In this document: positions 33,701-45,400 of the stretch, piece by piece
Layout: each line of letters starts with the position of its first letter
How positions within the stretch are numbered: the first letter of the stretch is position 1
Source of the DNA: Malurus cyaneus samueli
Lineage: Eukaryota; Chordata; Aves; Passeriformes; Maluridae
Reading direction: 5' to 3'
Assembly (NCBI GenBank): GCA_009741485.1
Contig: CM019218.1
Span: 40,901,894-40,965,893 of the forward strand
DNA: 64,000 bases
Made by a program: the position numbers and the translations under genes
The notes under the pieces: model-generated
The model's input: the letters and a program-made list of their open reading frames with translations, nothing else
Told to the model about the DNA's origin: nothing
The model's database searches: none

Positions 33701-36700
33701 CATCACAATAGTTATCCTTCTGCAAAAAAAGGGGGGAAAAAAGTTGTGATACCAGGTTTCTTTGTATCTATTTTCATTTTGAGATGCAAAAGAAGTCTGA
33801 AACCTCTACAGTAGCATGTAGTCATCTAAGTATGCTTATATATACATATATTTCTAGCACTATGTATGTGTTTGTATGTGTGTGAAAAACTTTATGAATC
33901 ACCCATCACATATTTATTTTTAAAAGCAAAACTGCAGGAAAACCAGAAAGAATAAAACTACATGAAAATCCTGAAGGCCTTTTGCTGAATCCAGCCATGG
34001 CATAAACCCAAATCAAGGAAACACTTCTCTGTATGTTGTGAATCCTGATTTAGGATTCTGCCAACTATGCCAATTTGTTGTGAAAGAGTGGGTTAGGGTT
34101 GCTCAAAAACCGCTATCAAAGGTATTAGCAAAAAAAGGTTTTAACAGAAATTTATAAAAATGTGACTTAACAAGGTGTGATGGCAAGATTCCATCTATTG
34201 CTTGGATGAAACATAGAAAGGAAAATTGATTTAGCATTGATTTAGAATGATTTACACAAAGACAAAAGATGGAATAGGGTAAGGGGGACCCTCTTGGTGA
34301 ATCAGAAGGTTCAGAGTAGACCCCCTTTCTAAATTCCTGATGGAACTTTGATGTGGCTTGATCCAATCTGTACAGCTCAAGTAATTATGATGACTTCTTT
34401 CTGACAGTGACTCAAAATATGCTAAAATAATTTTTCCTTTATAACACCACATTACTGTGTTTTTTTGCTGTTGAAACTGAGTGTTTAACACACTGGGAAA
34501 CACAGACAATGTCCCCGTGTCTCACTAGAATCCATAATGCCACAGTAACCATACTAACTGAAACTGAAGCACATGTTTGGGATTTTTTTCCTCTTCTTCC
34601 TAAGAGGTCTAAAATCTGCATTCTTGTCCAGTGACTCTTCTTAACAGCTCACTGAAGAAACTTCTGACATGTCATTATTTTAATATTTGAATTTCCCCTT
34701 TCTACTCCATAAAAAGGCCCTGCTCCCCACCCTCGCCCTGTGACAAGCAAGAGTAATCTCAGCATCTCCATCACAAAAAGTACCCAACATTCTTGCCTAA
34801 ATTTAAGAAGCCAGTGTGTCATAATTTTTCCGTCTTTAGTTAGGTTTTAAACTTCTGTTAAACCATTTTTTCTCTGGCAGTATGTTAGGTTAAAAATTGA
34901 ATCCAGGTAAGTGCTCCTTGAAAAAAAATCTCTAAAATTTTAAATAGAGGATGTGTTCAATAGTGAGCCACCCATATTCTCTGGTGTTTTCACACAGTGA
35001 GCAGCCCTGCTTCAGCATGTGGTAATCCTGAAATATCTGCAATGACTGATAGCACACCATGGCAGGTACTGGATACAGACATGTCCTGTCACATTCCCTC
35101 CGGAGTGCAATTCCTGTACAGTCATCAATGGCTCATGATCCTGGCTCATCAAGTGCCTATTTCATATTCCAGGCAGTTTCATTTATTGGTAACTGCTGCT
35201 CAGAAACTCCTGATGACTGTACATATTGTTCAAATAAAAGTGCTTGAGACAAAAAGAAATTCCCAAAGAGAAAGACAATTGTTTCCCTGCTAAAGACCCT
35301 CTGAAACACAACTCTTCAGTACCTTTCATAAAATAACCTCATACAAGAAGGTACTGTACTTCCTGCCTGTGCTTCCATTCATTCAACAAAGACACAATTC
35401 TTTTTTTTTATTCTGATTTACTCGTTGGATTAAGGAGAATTAAGAGAAAAAAAAAAAAAAGAACCTGAATTAACATGTTAGTTCAGACGAACGCTCTGCC
35501 CAGTCTGTGCCCTTTTATCTTTCTGATTAAGTAAAAATTAAAACAAAGAATATTCTTGCATGCCCTCACTTTTCTTTAGAGATATATATCAGAGTGTATC
35601 TTTATGATTTGGGATGCTGGTAAATATTATTGAATAGTATGAGACTGGATCCCTCCTTTATCATCATACTCAAGATAATTTTTTAGAAATTGTATATTTT
35701 CTCACTCCACTTCAGGGCATACACATTTACTGTATTTGCACAAAATACATGGTTGGGGAGGGAGTTATTGATGCTGATGAGATTACTTCCCCCCTCACTG
35801 TAAGACGTGTACTCCCAAAGCAGCAATGACTGCAGCTTTTCCACCACCCATGAGATCACAACCATAATAAAAAAATTTCCTTTTCCATTGCTTAAAACAT
35901 TCTTTCTTTTTATTTTATTATTTCCCCAGTTCTTCTGGCCTAAAACACAAAAGCCAAGCACAAACTATCTCCCTGAACACTTTCTGCAAAGTGGGTAAAA
36001 TCCCTCCCAGGGATCTCTCAGCTTAGAACTCTGTATTGTAAAGAAGTTTGCAATTCTGACCTAGAAAATGAATAGATTGTATGTTTGTAAGCATATATGT
36101 TTACATTTAGGTTCCCATTTATGAATATTCCGGTTTTAATGGAAGAGATTATTAGATTATTAGGAAAATAAAGCAGTGATATTCAGTACTGAAATGTTAA
36201 TGTTGAGCCTAATAGTTTCTCCTTCAAAGGATAGGTCTAGATATTAATCTGTGCAATGCAAACAAAACCATTCCTCCAAAATGGATTTTCCCATTTGAAG
36301 AAATGTAGTTAAAATATTTATTCATCAGCTCTCTCTTGCTATGTTGGCCAGAGAGAGGAATTAATATTTACTGCAATCAGAAATAACTGGATAGGTCAGT
36401 ATTGCAAAAATCCTTCACAGCACTTTGAAAGAGGAGCAAATAAATGATTTTGTGCTCTGTGCTGATGTGTGGCCCCACCGGCTTGGGAGGGAGTTCACAC
36501 AGTGTCAATAATTTCACAGCATCTGAGAAAAAAATTCAGCCATTGAGACTTGATTTCCTAAACAATCAGACATAAAGGGAATGACAATAATAATGGAGCC
36601 CGGCAAAGAAGTGGATAATACAGAATATTGAAAACATTCTTCTTTGCCAGGACCAACAGACTAATTGGCATGTTTAAGCCACATGGCTCTGGAGACAGGC

Positions 36701-37978
36701 AGAGATGTCTAATTCAAAAATGAGTTTACATGGATTGACTGCTTTGCTGAGAAAATCTGAAGATGCACTGGTGCTTGTAGGAATCTTGCTGCTTTGTGCA
36801 CATTTACCTCTATGGCAATAAAAATATTTGTACAGGGACAGAGAAGATTGGGGGGTTATAAACAGACAATGTTATCTACATAAATACTAATGCAAATGAT
36901 AATTTGACAATCTTCATACATTTTTCGCTACCAGCCTACATTAAGGAAAACTGAATTATTTCAGTGACCTTGAATGCAACCATTGCTTTGAAAGGTCTCA
37001 GGAACAAACCTGGTCCTTCCACAGGAAGATGTCCCTGGAGTTAGCTGGTATTTTTCTAAATAATAACCGTCAGTAATGATTCAAAAGTTCAGTATGTTGT
37101 CCACTGAAGCCCTTGATAACCCTTCTTACATTCATTTCAGGGGGAACAACAAACAAGCCCACAAAAATTTGCTGAAGCCATAAATAACAGGAAAATACAA
37201 TGTTTACACCAATTCTATCATACACTTTTTGATCTCACAAATAAAGTGATTTCCACCCAGAAAAACTCTCTTTTAATATGTACGTCCATCTGGGCTCTTG
37301 AATTTGAGAATCAAAGCTTCAGAAGATTTTAGTTAAAAGATACTGCAGTTACCCAAAAGGGCAGGAGCAGCAGATGTACTGCTTCAAAGCAGTACTCATA
37401 GTCTATATGGCCATATTTTTGCTTTTCTATGATTTTTTTAGCATTCTTGTTTAATATAAATAATGTTTGTGAATGATACTGATACATTCATTTTCCCAGA
37501 CCATTATTAAAGTTATGGGTTTAACAAATTGCAGTAATTACATCATATTTGCTTTCAGTATGGTAACCTAAAGTAATTTGAAAGGCCATATTACCAGTTA
37601 AACAGGAGATAATGTGTAAGGCTTTCTAGTCACTCTAACAGCAGATCTCAGAGGAGTATTGGGATCATGATATTTGAAATTTAAAACAATACAGATGAAA
37701 ATAATCTCTACTTACATGCTTGATTTCAGGGTTTCTATATTCCTTCTTCAGATTAATTTATGCTGCTTTATTTATTTTCACACCACCTGCTGCCAAGTGA
37801 ATGCATAACATATTGCTCCTCAGTCTTGATATACCAATGCTGATTTTCTGTCCATTATTAATTTTACCTGTTGGTCTGGGCAAACACATATTAGCTTAAA
37901 AATTGTTCAGCTTTAATTGCCACTGAATTAAATACTGGGACAAGGGAATAATTTTCCATGAATCCAAGACCTGTTAAT

Positions 37979-38710
37979 GGGCACAGCCCTGCAGGTGGTG
38001 CTGAGCAGAGGGGAAGGATCACCTCCCCTGATCTGCCGGCAATGCTTTGCCTGATGTAGTCCAAGACATCATCACCTTCTTTGCAGCAAGGTGTCCTGCT
38101 TTCAGCTGGGATGGAGTTAATTTCTTCTCACTTGCTGGAGCAGTGCTGCATTTTGGATTCAAAATGAGAATAATGTTGATGATACACTGATGTTTTGGGT
38201 TTTTCTAAGCTGTGCTTATCTGAAGTCAAGGACTTGTTTTGTGTTTGTTTGTTTTGTGTCTCATACTCTGCCTGTGAGGAGCTACACAAAGGAAAAGAAA
38301 GAGGGAGGGAACACAGCCAGGAAGGGTGACTTGAACAGGGCAAAGGGATGTTCCACACCACAGAATGTCATGCCCAGTACATAAACCGGGGGAGTGACCC
38401 AGAATGAAGGGCAGAGGGGAAGGGCAGTTTGGGTTCAGGAACAGGGTCTGGCACCAGTCACTGGGCAGTGAGCAATGGCATTGTGCTTCACTCTTTTTTC
38501 ATTCTTCTTCTTCTATTTCTTCTTCCTCTTACTATTACATTTTACTTTGTTTTCAGTTATTGAACCATTCCTATCTCAGCCTACAAGCCTTACTTTTGAT
38601 TCTCCTCTCCTTTCCACCGAGGGGCTGGGGGACATGGGGACTGAGCGGTGCTTAATTTCCAGCTGGGTTTAAGCCATGAGACAAGGGCACGTTTCTGTCT
38701 CATTTACCCA
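37979..38710 (-). mobile_element. CR1 LINE fragment, split by an LTR insertion
   Basis: Sequence at 37979-38091, with cagaggggaaggatcacctc and caatgctttgcctgatg segments and an ending of ttctttgcagcaagg, matches the reverse complement of the conserved CR1 ORF2 3' region. It continues after the LTR at 38687 as gcacgtttctgtctcatt, where the CR1 pattern predicts a gggcac-type continuation. The copy is therefore in minus orientation, truncated at both ends, and older than the LTR that interrupts it. Confidence 0.65.
38092..38681 (+). mobile_element. Solo LTR of an avian endogenous retrovirus (ERVL-like)
   Basis: This 590-bp element begins tgtcctgctttcagctggga and resembles the common avian LTR with the ggatggagttaatttc and gatacactgatgttt blocks. 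It has a degenerate TATA (tacataaac, 38378-38386), a TTC-rich stretch, a weak polyadenylation-like attgaa (38559-38564), and ends near gggtttaagccatgaga, where an intact copy would end in ca. A perfect 5-bp target duplication, caagg, lies at 38087-38091 and 38682-38686; 5 bp is typical of ERVL-class elements. There is no internal retroviral sequence, so it is a solo LTR left by recombination. Sense orientation is plus. Confidence 0.75.
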
Positions 38711-41700
38711 ATCTGCTCATCATTGTCAGTGTTTTGTGTTGCAATTAATGGAGAAAGCATTATGTGGTCTAAAGTTCAGCTTAATCCCACCTGGAGTGTC
38801 AAACAGTGCATCAAGCACCTCCCACAATTAGTAGGAGACAGTCTTTAAAAGCTACTAAGTCTTGTTTCTGCAAGCAATCAGGGAAAAAGAATTTTAATGG
38901 TTCAGCCCTAATAATGGAAAGCTACAGACTCACTTTTAAAAGAGTGATGATTTTGCTTTTGAAGTAAAGCTAGTACTTAATTGAGTAAGACTTTGAGTAA
39001 AGTGAAACAGCTGAATCAGTCTGGAACAATGTAGTGTTGAAACAGGATGGGAAGAAAATCCAAATATTTATATTTGGAAGGAGGAAACAATGCAAATGTC
39101 ACTGTAAATTTTTGCTTTAGAAGATCCTGTTATCAAATCAATAGAAGCAGGAAAAAAAATGTGAAAGAGAATAAGATAGTTCAGATGTAGATGTGGTCTG
39201 AGGCAAAAATCATACCATGTGTGTACCACAATCTAATTTCCAGTTAGTTATCAATCATAAAAATAGAGAAATGCACAATGCTGTTTGCTGTTTGTGGGAT
39301 TCAGTTTCCTGTCTAGTAAACCGCTCTCTGCTCACAGGTCTAAAATATCACATGCAGCTGTACTCAAATATAAGGTACAGGCTGACAATGTGAACTAGAC
39401 TGCTCTGTGTAATACACCTGCCTGACCATTTTTTTAGTGCACCCTGTTTTCCATAAACTTTACTGGAAATGGCTTTATATTCTAGTACTCATTAAAGAGG
39501 AAAATATTAAGTAACAAGTAAGACAAGAAAACAAAGAGTCCTCTAGAAACTTTTCTACATTTTAATGATTCTCTTTTTACAGTTACTTTTTTTCTGATAT
39601 CTCAATTAGTCAGATTTTGTTTCACATGTGTTGCATTTAACTGTGAAATCGCTTCTATTCTTTTTCTCCCAAGTTTTGCTGAAGTGTCTCCTACAGATCT
39701 CAACTCCACATGCTTTTATGCTGCTTCTGCTATTGCCCAAACCCTTTACCAGCTGCTAATTAAAGATCTGGATGGTATCAGCTCTCTCCTACACTCAGCA
39801 GATATCTGTGGAAGACAGATTTTTTCACTTTTAAAGTCACTGAAAAAAAGTTTAGCGAAGGTTGTATTAGAATTTTATCAAAGGGATTGAGAATTCAGTA
39901 TGAAAATCAACTCCGTCATTTTATTCAGAAATAGTGATAATCTAGATTAAAAACATTTCCAAACTACTTTTGATTACTTCTATCTGCCAGGCCTTCAGAA
40001 AGTTCTCAATTAAATTGTCCTTAAATACTGTTTAGGGGAAAGTAATGCAGATCAGCTTTTTCTTTGCCAGCTATTAAAGCCACTTCATTCATACAATTCA
40101 TCTATTCAACTGCAACAGAGATTATTTAGCGCAAACTTTTTTCTTTAACTGACTTCTATGTTTCAGTTCCCCTTCCTTTCCTTCCCCTTTTCTTATTTAC
40201 TCTCTTCAATTGTTGAGTCCACTAAAAATTTTATTTCAAGAAATGTCAAATTTAGTGTGCTACGCATTTGAGGAGATAATTCAGATGGTTTGCTTTACTC
40301 TGTGCATTTATGTTTAACATGATCTCATAGAAAACTATTTATCTTCAACAGATTACTCTCAGACTTTGGACTTCCCATTTCTGTGGTTTGTGAGGCTGAA
40401 CAGAAAGAACCAAACAGAAGGAAGTTGAATGACGTAAAGACCATTTGCTCCCACTATAAAGAACACCAAGCTAGGCAGGCAACAAACCCGAGAGGTTTCC
40501 TGAGGAAACTACCTTGCCATAGCAACCAAGCAGATGAAAAGATTGATCCTTGACGTTTGGGGCATCATTACTATCACCCCTCTCATGCCAAAGCTCTAGA
40601 TCATTCAGCTCTAGCATTCATGTTTCTATTTGATTAAAAATCTTAGAAGTGACTTAAAAATGCTGACAGCAGGCAAAGCAACAGTGACACACCTGAACAG
40701 CCGTGGCTTTCTCCCAGATTTCCATGAAGAAATGCAGCAGATGTGTCATGACCAGAACAATGTCACTGCAATCCTTCCCATCCTGAGAACTAACAGGTAC
40801 CTTTTCCAGGAGCACTAGCAGGAGTACAAAGATGCAGCTGAGCTTTGAGTAAGGGCAGGCAATGTTCTCAATAAAGAGAGTGCTCTAGAATTCTCTCAGT
40901 AGTCTTTTTGTTTCCACTCCATAAATGCATGAAAGAGCTGTTCATTGTACTGATGCTGTGCCAAGGAAGAAAGTAATTGATGTTTTTGACCTTCAGTAGT
41001 TTGGGACCAAAATACTTATGATAAATCTCTCCTTCACCACATGACTCCCATGTGCTGGAGGAACACTGAACTACTGAACCTACCGATACTGTATTTTCCT
41101 GTTTAGCTCAAGCATGAAAAAAAAATGCTGCAGAATTTGTTCCCAGTTAAAAATTACTGGTGAAAAGCGTTGCTGCCTCTGTCAGGTCTCATTAAATGAG
41201 ATTAGGTTATTAAGAAGCTGACAAAGGAAAAATAAAGCTTTATGCACGTTTCCATTGGTACAGTACAATCTCTATTCACAATCTTTATTATCTCTTCTGT
41301 TACCACAAGCTCTCTAAGCCTCACACTTTTATTGCCCTGTATTAACCAGATTTTAATGACTCTGCTTGTGCACTTCTGCAACTACAAATTGTTTATGCAA
41401 AAATATAAGCTATAAAATCTAAAGGATTACTATCCCGGGGAGGAACACACTATAATGTTCTGGCAACAGATCAGAAGTTCTTTGCCACAGTTGCATTAAA
41501 ATTAAAAAAAAAAATATTTTCTGTCCAAAAACCCACCCAGAAACAACAGAGGGTTAAGGTTAAGTGTAGAATTTTTAGCATGCAATAATTGCTTACCGCA
41601 TCTGTTAGACTAGTGGGGAAACCTCCAAAATTCAGATATGCTTTTTGATGGAATTTTGTGATAGTTTAGCACCAAATGATGGTACAATAAGCCTAAATTT

Positions 41701-42350
41701 AACATATTAAAAAAAAAAAAAAAGATTAAAAAAAAAAAAAAAACAACCCAAAAACAACAACAACAACAAAAAAAAAAAAAAAAAACAAACCAAAACCACA
41801 CAACGTTTGCATGCAAAACTCCTTCAAATAAATATTAAAAATGGGTACAGGTCAAGACTAGAAAGTTCTCCCTTAACAACTATACAGCAACACAATCAGG
41901 AAACCAGAAACTGCTATCATTTCTGGCTCATGTCCATTGCTGCATCTTTTGGGTTATTCCAGGCTGCTTTCAGACTGGTTATCAGCAGGAAGTAGGACTG
42001 GCTTTATGTTTTACTCAGTCTGCTTTGCTGTGTTTTGGGGATACCTCCACTGCCAGTGTCTTTCAAGGATTCTCTTGTCTGTGTCTTCTACACTGCACTT
42101 GTTCTCCATCACTTCTGGGCTGTCTTTCAAAGTAGGACAATTAGGTTTGTGCCCAGTAGAAGAGCACAGGTCCAGGCATTCCAGGCACAGACGATGCTCC
42201 AGCAGGCAGTGGGAGTTTGGATCAATGCTTTGCTCACCCTCACTGCTCTGCACCCAACCTGCACTTGACCATGTGTTAAACCTCGTGCCTGGCTCCACAT
42301 GCCCTATCTCTTTGTATGCAAAAACACACCAACAGAGACATTTTAAGAGA
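38711..42350. other. Intergenic sequence, no gene recognised
   Basis: A+T-rich sequence with only short chance open frames. An A-rich low-complexity block lies at 41709-41803. The open frame 42298-42011 on the minus strand has a Cys/His-rich middle but no family I can name. Confidence 0.7.
41709..41803. repeat. Compound A-rich / CAA low-complexity block
   Basis: Runs of 15 A (41709-41723), 16 A (41728-41743) and 18 A (41768-41785) are separated by gatt and by a caa repeat, and followed by a caaaccaaaacc segment. It could be an old poly-A tail that has since expanded. The bases just upstream do not resemble any retroposon I recognise. Confidence 0.85.
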
Positions 42351-42408
42351 GCAAGAGGGGTGGACTCAACGATCTCAAGAGATCTATTCCAACCTCAGCC
42401 AGGTTTCT
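42351..42408 (+). mobile_element. CR1 LINE 3' terminal fragment
   Basis: The segment gcaagaggggtggactcaac followed by gatctcaagagatctattcc and aacctc matches the 3' end of CR1, where a ggttggact block is followed by gatct and ttccaacct blocks. It is in plus orientation, about 58 bp long. The short terminal microsatellite usual for CR1 is not seen. Confidence 0.65.
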
Positions 42409-45400
42409 AAAAAGACTAAAAGTGCAAAGTCTTTTAGGATACCAATGCAGAGATGAGCCTGAATGCAGATTATGCCTGGCTGTCCTATGTCAAATGACCT
42501 GGAGAGCAGGCACTGTCCATGCAGCAGTCCAAATTTGCACAAACATAATCAGTGATCAGATGGCATTTAACCAAGGTTTAAATTTGAGTTTGGAAACAGG
42601 TCCATGCAAACCTGTAGGCCAGAAAGGATATGGGTAAATTCTATCAAAAATGTCTAATAAACAGTTCCATCAACTCTTCTTCTGGACCTGAGAGATTTAC
42701 TGAAGGTCAATATTAAACCACAACATTTTATTTGTACTATGGAGTAGTAAAGAAATCACTTTGAAACAAAACCAATAAATATTTCCTTGTCTGAATGCAG
42801 CAGCTGTAAGTATGATCAAATCCTACAGCTATGTAGATTCACGCAAAGAATTTCAGCACTATTTATAACATAAAACCACTGAAATTATAACCTGTATGTT
42901 CACAAGAACATTTAAGTTATTTTTGCGTCCCTCACACTGCTTGCTCTCAATGAAAGCAACTTGCCTGAGTACTAAAAGCAACTGAGTTGAGTAGGTTTTC
43001 CAGAAAAAAAAAAAATTAACAGTGATATAGAATGGGCTGGAAATTGTTCTCACTGCATTAAACTTTCTCCAGTCATAAAAATCTGAGAGAATCAGATACA
43101 TCATCTGCAAGCACTTAGTTTTTCATTCCTCAATTTTTGCCACACCTCTATGGAATCATCATATAATCTTACCCCATGACCACTAACTAGAATGGTAATC
43201 AGAGACAAAGAGATGGAAATGCTCCTTTTTGTCACTACCTTTTAGTTCTTCCACTCTAGTTTAATCATCCTGTGTCACCTCAGAATTCCCTTACATAGGA
43301 CTTGTATCTATAGAAACAAAGTACCATGTAAAACAATGACTTTGTGGGCATTACACATTGATCTTGATCTGTTCCTTCCAGAGAAGAATTACATCATTTT
43401 AGCTGATATTATGCATGCTTCCTATGGGAAAGTTTCCCATGGGCAGAAAGTTGATGGCTTAGTTTTTGTCATTCAAAACCTCTAAAATGGTTTCCAGAAA
43501 ACTTTCAGTAGACAGATTAAAAATTATTGGATTTCTGACACTACTTTTCTCAAACACAAATTTAATTACTATTCCCAGATAAAATTTAATACACTGAAAC
43601 CTGAGGAATCTCTGAGTTTTCATTTTCACAGGAAAAAGCAAGATTTTTGGCAATTCGTTCTCTTTATGAAATGAGCAGTGTTACTTTTGAAGAAGTACAA
43701 TACCGTGTAAAAACGAAGCTTTTTATTCTAATTTGGGGTTTGGACACTGAGATGAAGACATTACCAGTGAATTTAATCAATATTTCACTGTGCTAGGATA
43801 AATTAAGTGAAATATCAGAGCAGTTGAGCCCAAGCACAGTGTTCTGTACTCCCTCCTCTTAATCCTGCGTATTTCAAGCCACTTCACAACCATCCTAGAC
43901 TGTTTCCCTTTGATTATATTTTCCTATATTGAAGAGACTTTCTCATTTCTGTCACACACAATTCTCTCCCTTATTCAGCATCCAGCACAGCAAAATTGAT
44001 TTATGGCAAATAATGCATGTCCCTTTTCTGACAATGTAATGCACTGACAATCTGGAGTCTTCTGCAAGTCTTTTTCTTAAGTAAACTGAGGAAGAGTAAT
44101 AAATAAAATTCAGCATTTTCTTTACTAGACCACCAATGCATGTATTTTAATATTTCCTATATGATGCATCTTTTGATGCACAATTTACATGTAAAAATTC
44201 CAGGCAGACTTCTCCACCCAGGATAGGCCATTAGCTCAGACACTGAGAGTGGCAAACTGTCTGCACGTGGTACTGTGCATACCTGCACCAAGCAAGATAA
44301 GGACATCCAAGAGGTCATCAAGAGCTTGGTCTGTGCAAGGCAAGTGTTTAGCATGGAATTTCTGCATACTTCAGCCACTCAGAACAGCTCTGTGGAAAAG
44401 CCAGTCATTTCATCATCTGTGAAATTATACATGGTGACTTCTTGTAGGAGTAAAACAATATTTTCAAACATGAAATGGGAGAGAAGGAGGTGAGCAACAG
44501 AAGAGCAGTATAAAATTAAACACATAGTTAATGTTTGAGGATGGACTTTTTTGCTTGTAATTTAAATAAGCTCAGCATGACATTTGCTTATCGTCCCCTT
44601 TCTCAAACTTTGACCTGTGCAGTTCTCAGACACAGCAGGCCAGCAGTTCTATGAGGAGCCACTATTTTGGTGGCTCATAGCATCTAAAAGGATGACATAC
44701 CATTCAAATTAAGTAAAATGAAAGGGTTTGAGTGTTTTACCTGCAGGATCTTCCAAAACATTGATAGAGGTGACAAAAAAATAGTTTTTTCTCCTTAGCT
44801 ACTATTGGAAATACTACTTTACCCACTAAATTTGTGGATAAGTTCACTCTTGCATTCACAAGGATGAATCCTGGGAAATGTTTACTGAGAAGTATGTTTA
44901 TGTAGAAGAAATAAGTAGTTCCTGCATTGTAGGTTAAGGGAACTGGAGGGAAGAATCAGAGACTACCTGTTCAAGTTTAGACTGCAAGTTTAGTAAGATT
45001 TTCCAAACTCAGCTAAAGCAATTTCCTGTTCAAACAGTCACCCAGGCACAAAAGTAATTTTACATTTTATTCTGATCTCTATCTTAAAAGTCTCATGAGT
45101 ACCATGGACTATTTCTAATGAAGGGCTCCTCCAGAGCCTTCCTGCTCTCATTTTCAGATTCCATACAGACAAAGCATCTCAGTCTGTTTGCTCTTGTGTT
45201 CCTTGGTGTAAGATATCATCTCTTGGTTCTGGTTATGTGCAGAGAGCAACATCCCCTTTTCCATTTAGTCTTTCTAAGGCAAAGAAGGCAAATTTCTCCT
45301 GAGTGTCTCCATTCCATTAAGCATCTGTCGTGCCCTTAATTGCACCTCTTTCATTTCCATCCGTTGTTCAAATACCTACCATCATTAGCACATGCCCAGG

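Larger units (their letters stand above)
22000..37978. other. Intergenic sequence 5' of CD44, no gene recognised
   Basis: This is about 16 kb of mostly A+T-rich sequence. A G+C-richer patch at about 25300-26150 has overlapping open frames of 190-202 codons on the minus strand, without recognisable domains. Other items are a GTTTT-rich run (about 24041-24075), an alternating TA run (26681-26697), a T run (33341-33360), a 36-bp-period tandem duplication (33634-33700) and a 14-A run (35447-35460). No exon with family similarity was found. Confidence 0.75.

Noticed and set aside
38404..38655. Open frames with Phe/Ser-rich peptides
   Set aside because: They lie inside the solo LTR and reflect its TTC/TTA-rich stretch, not a gene.
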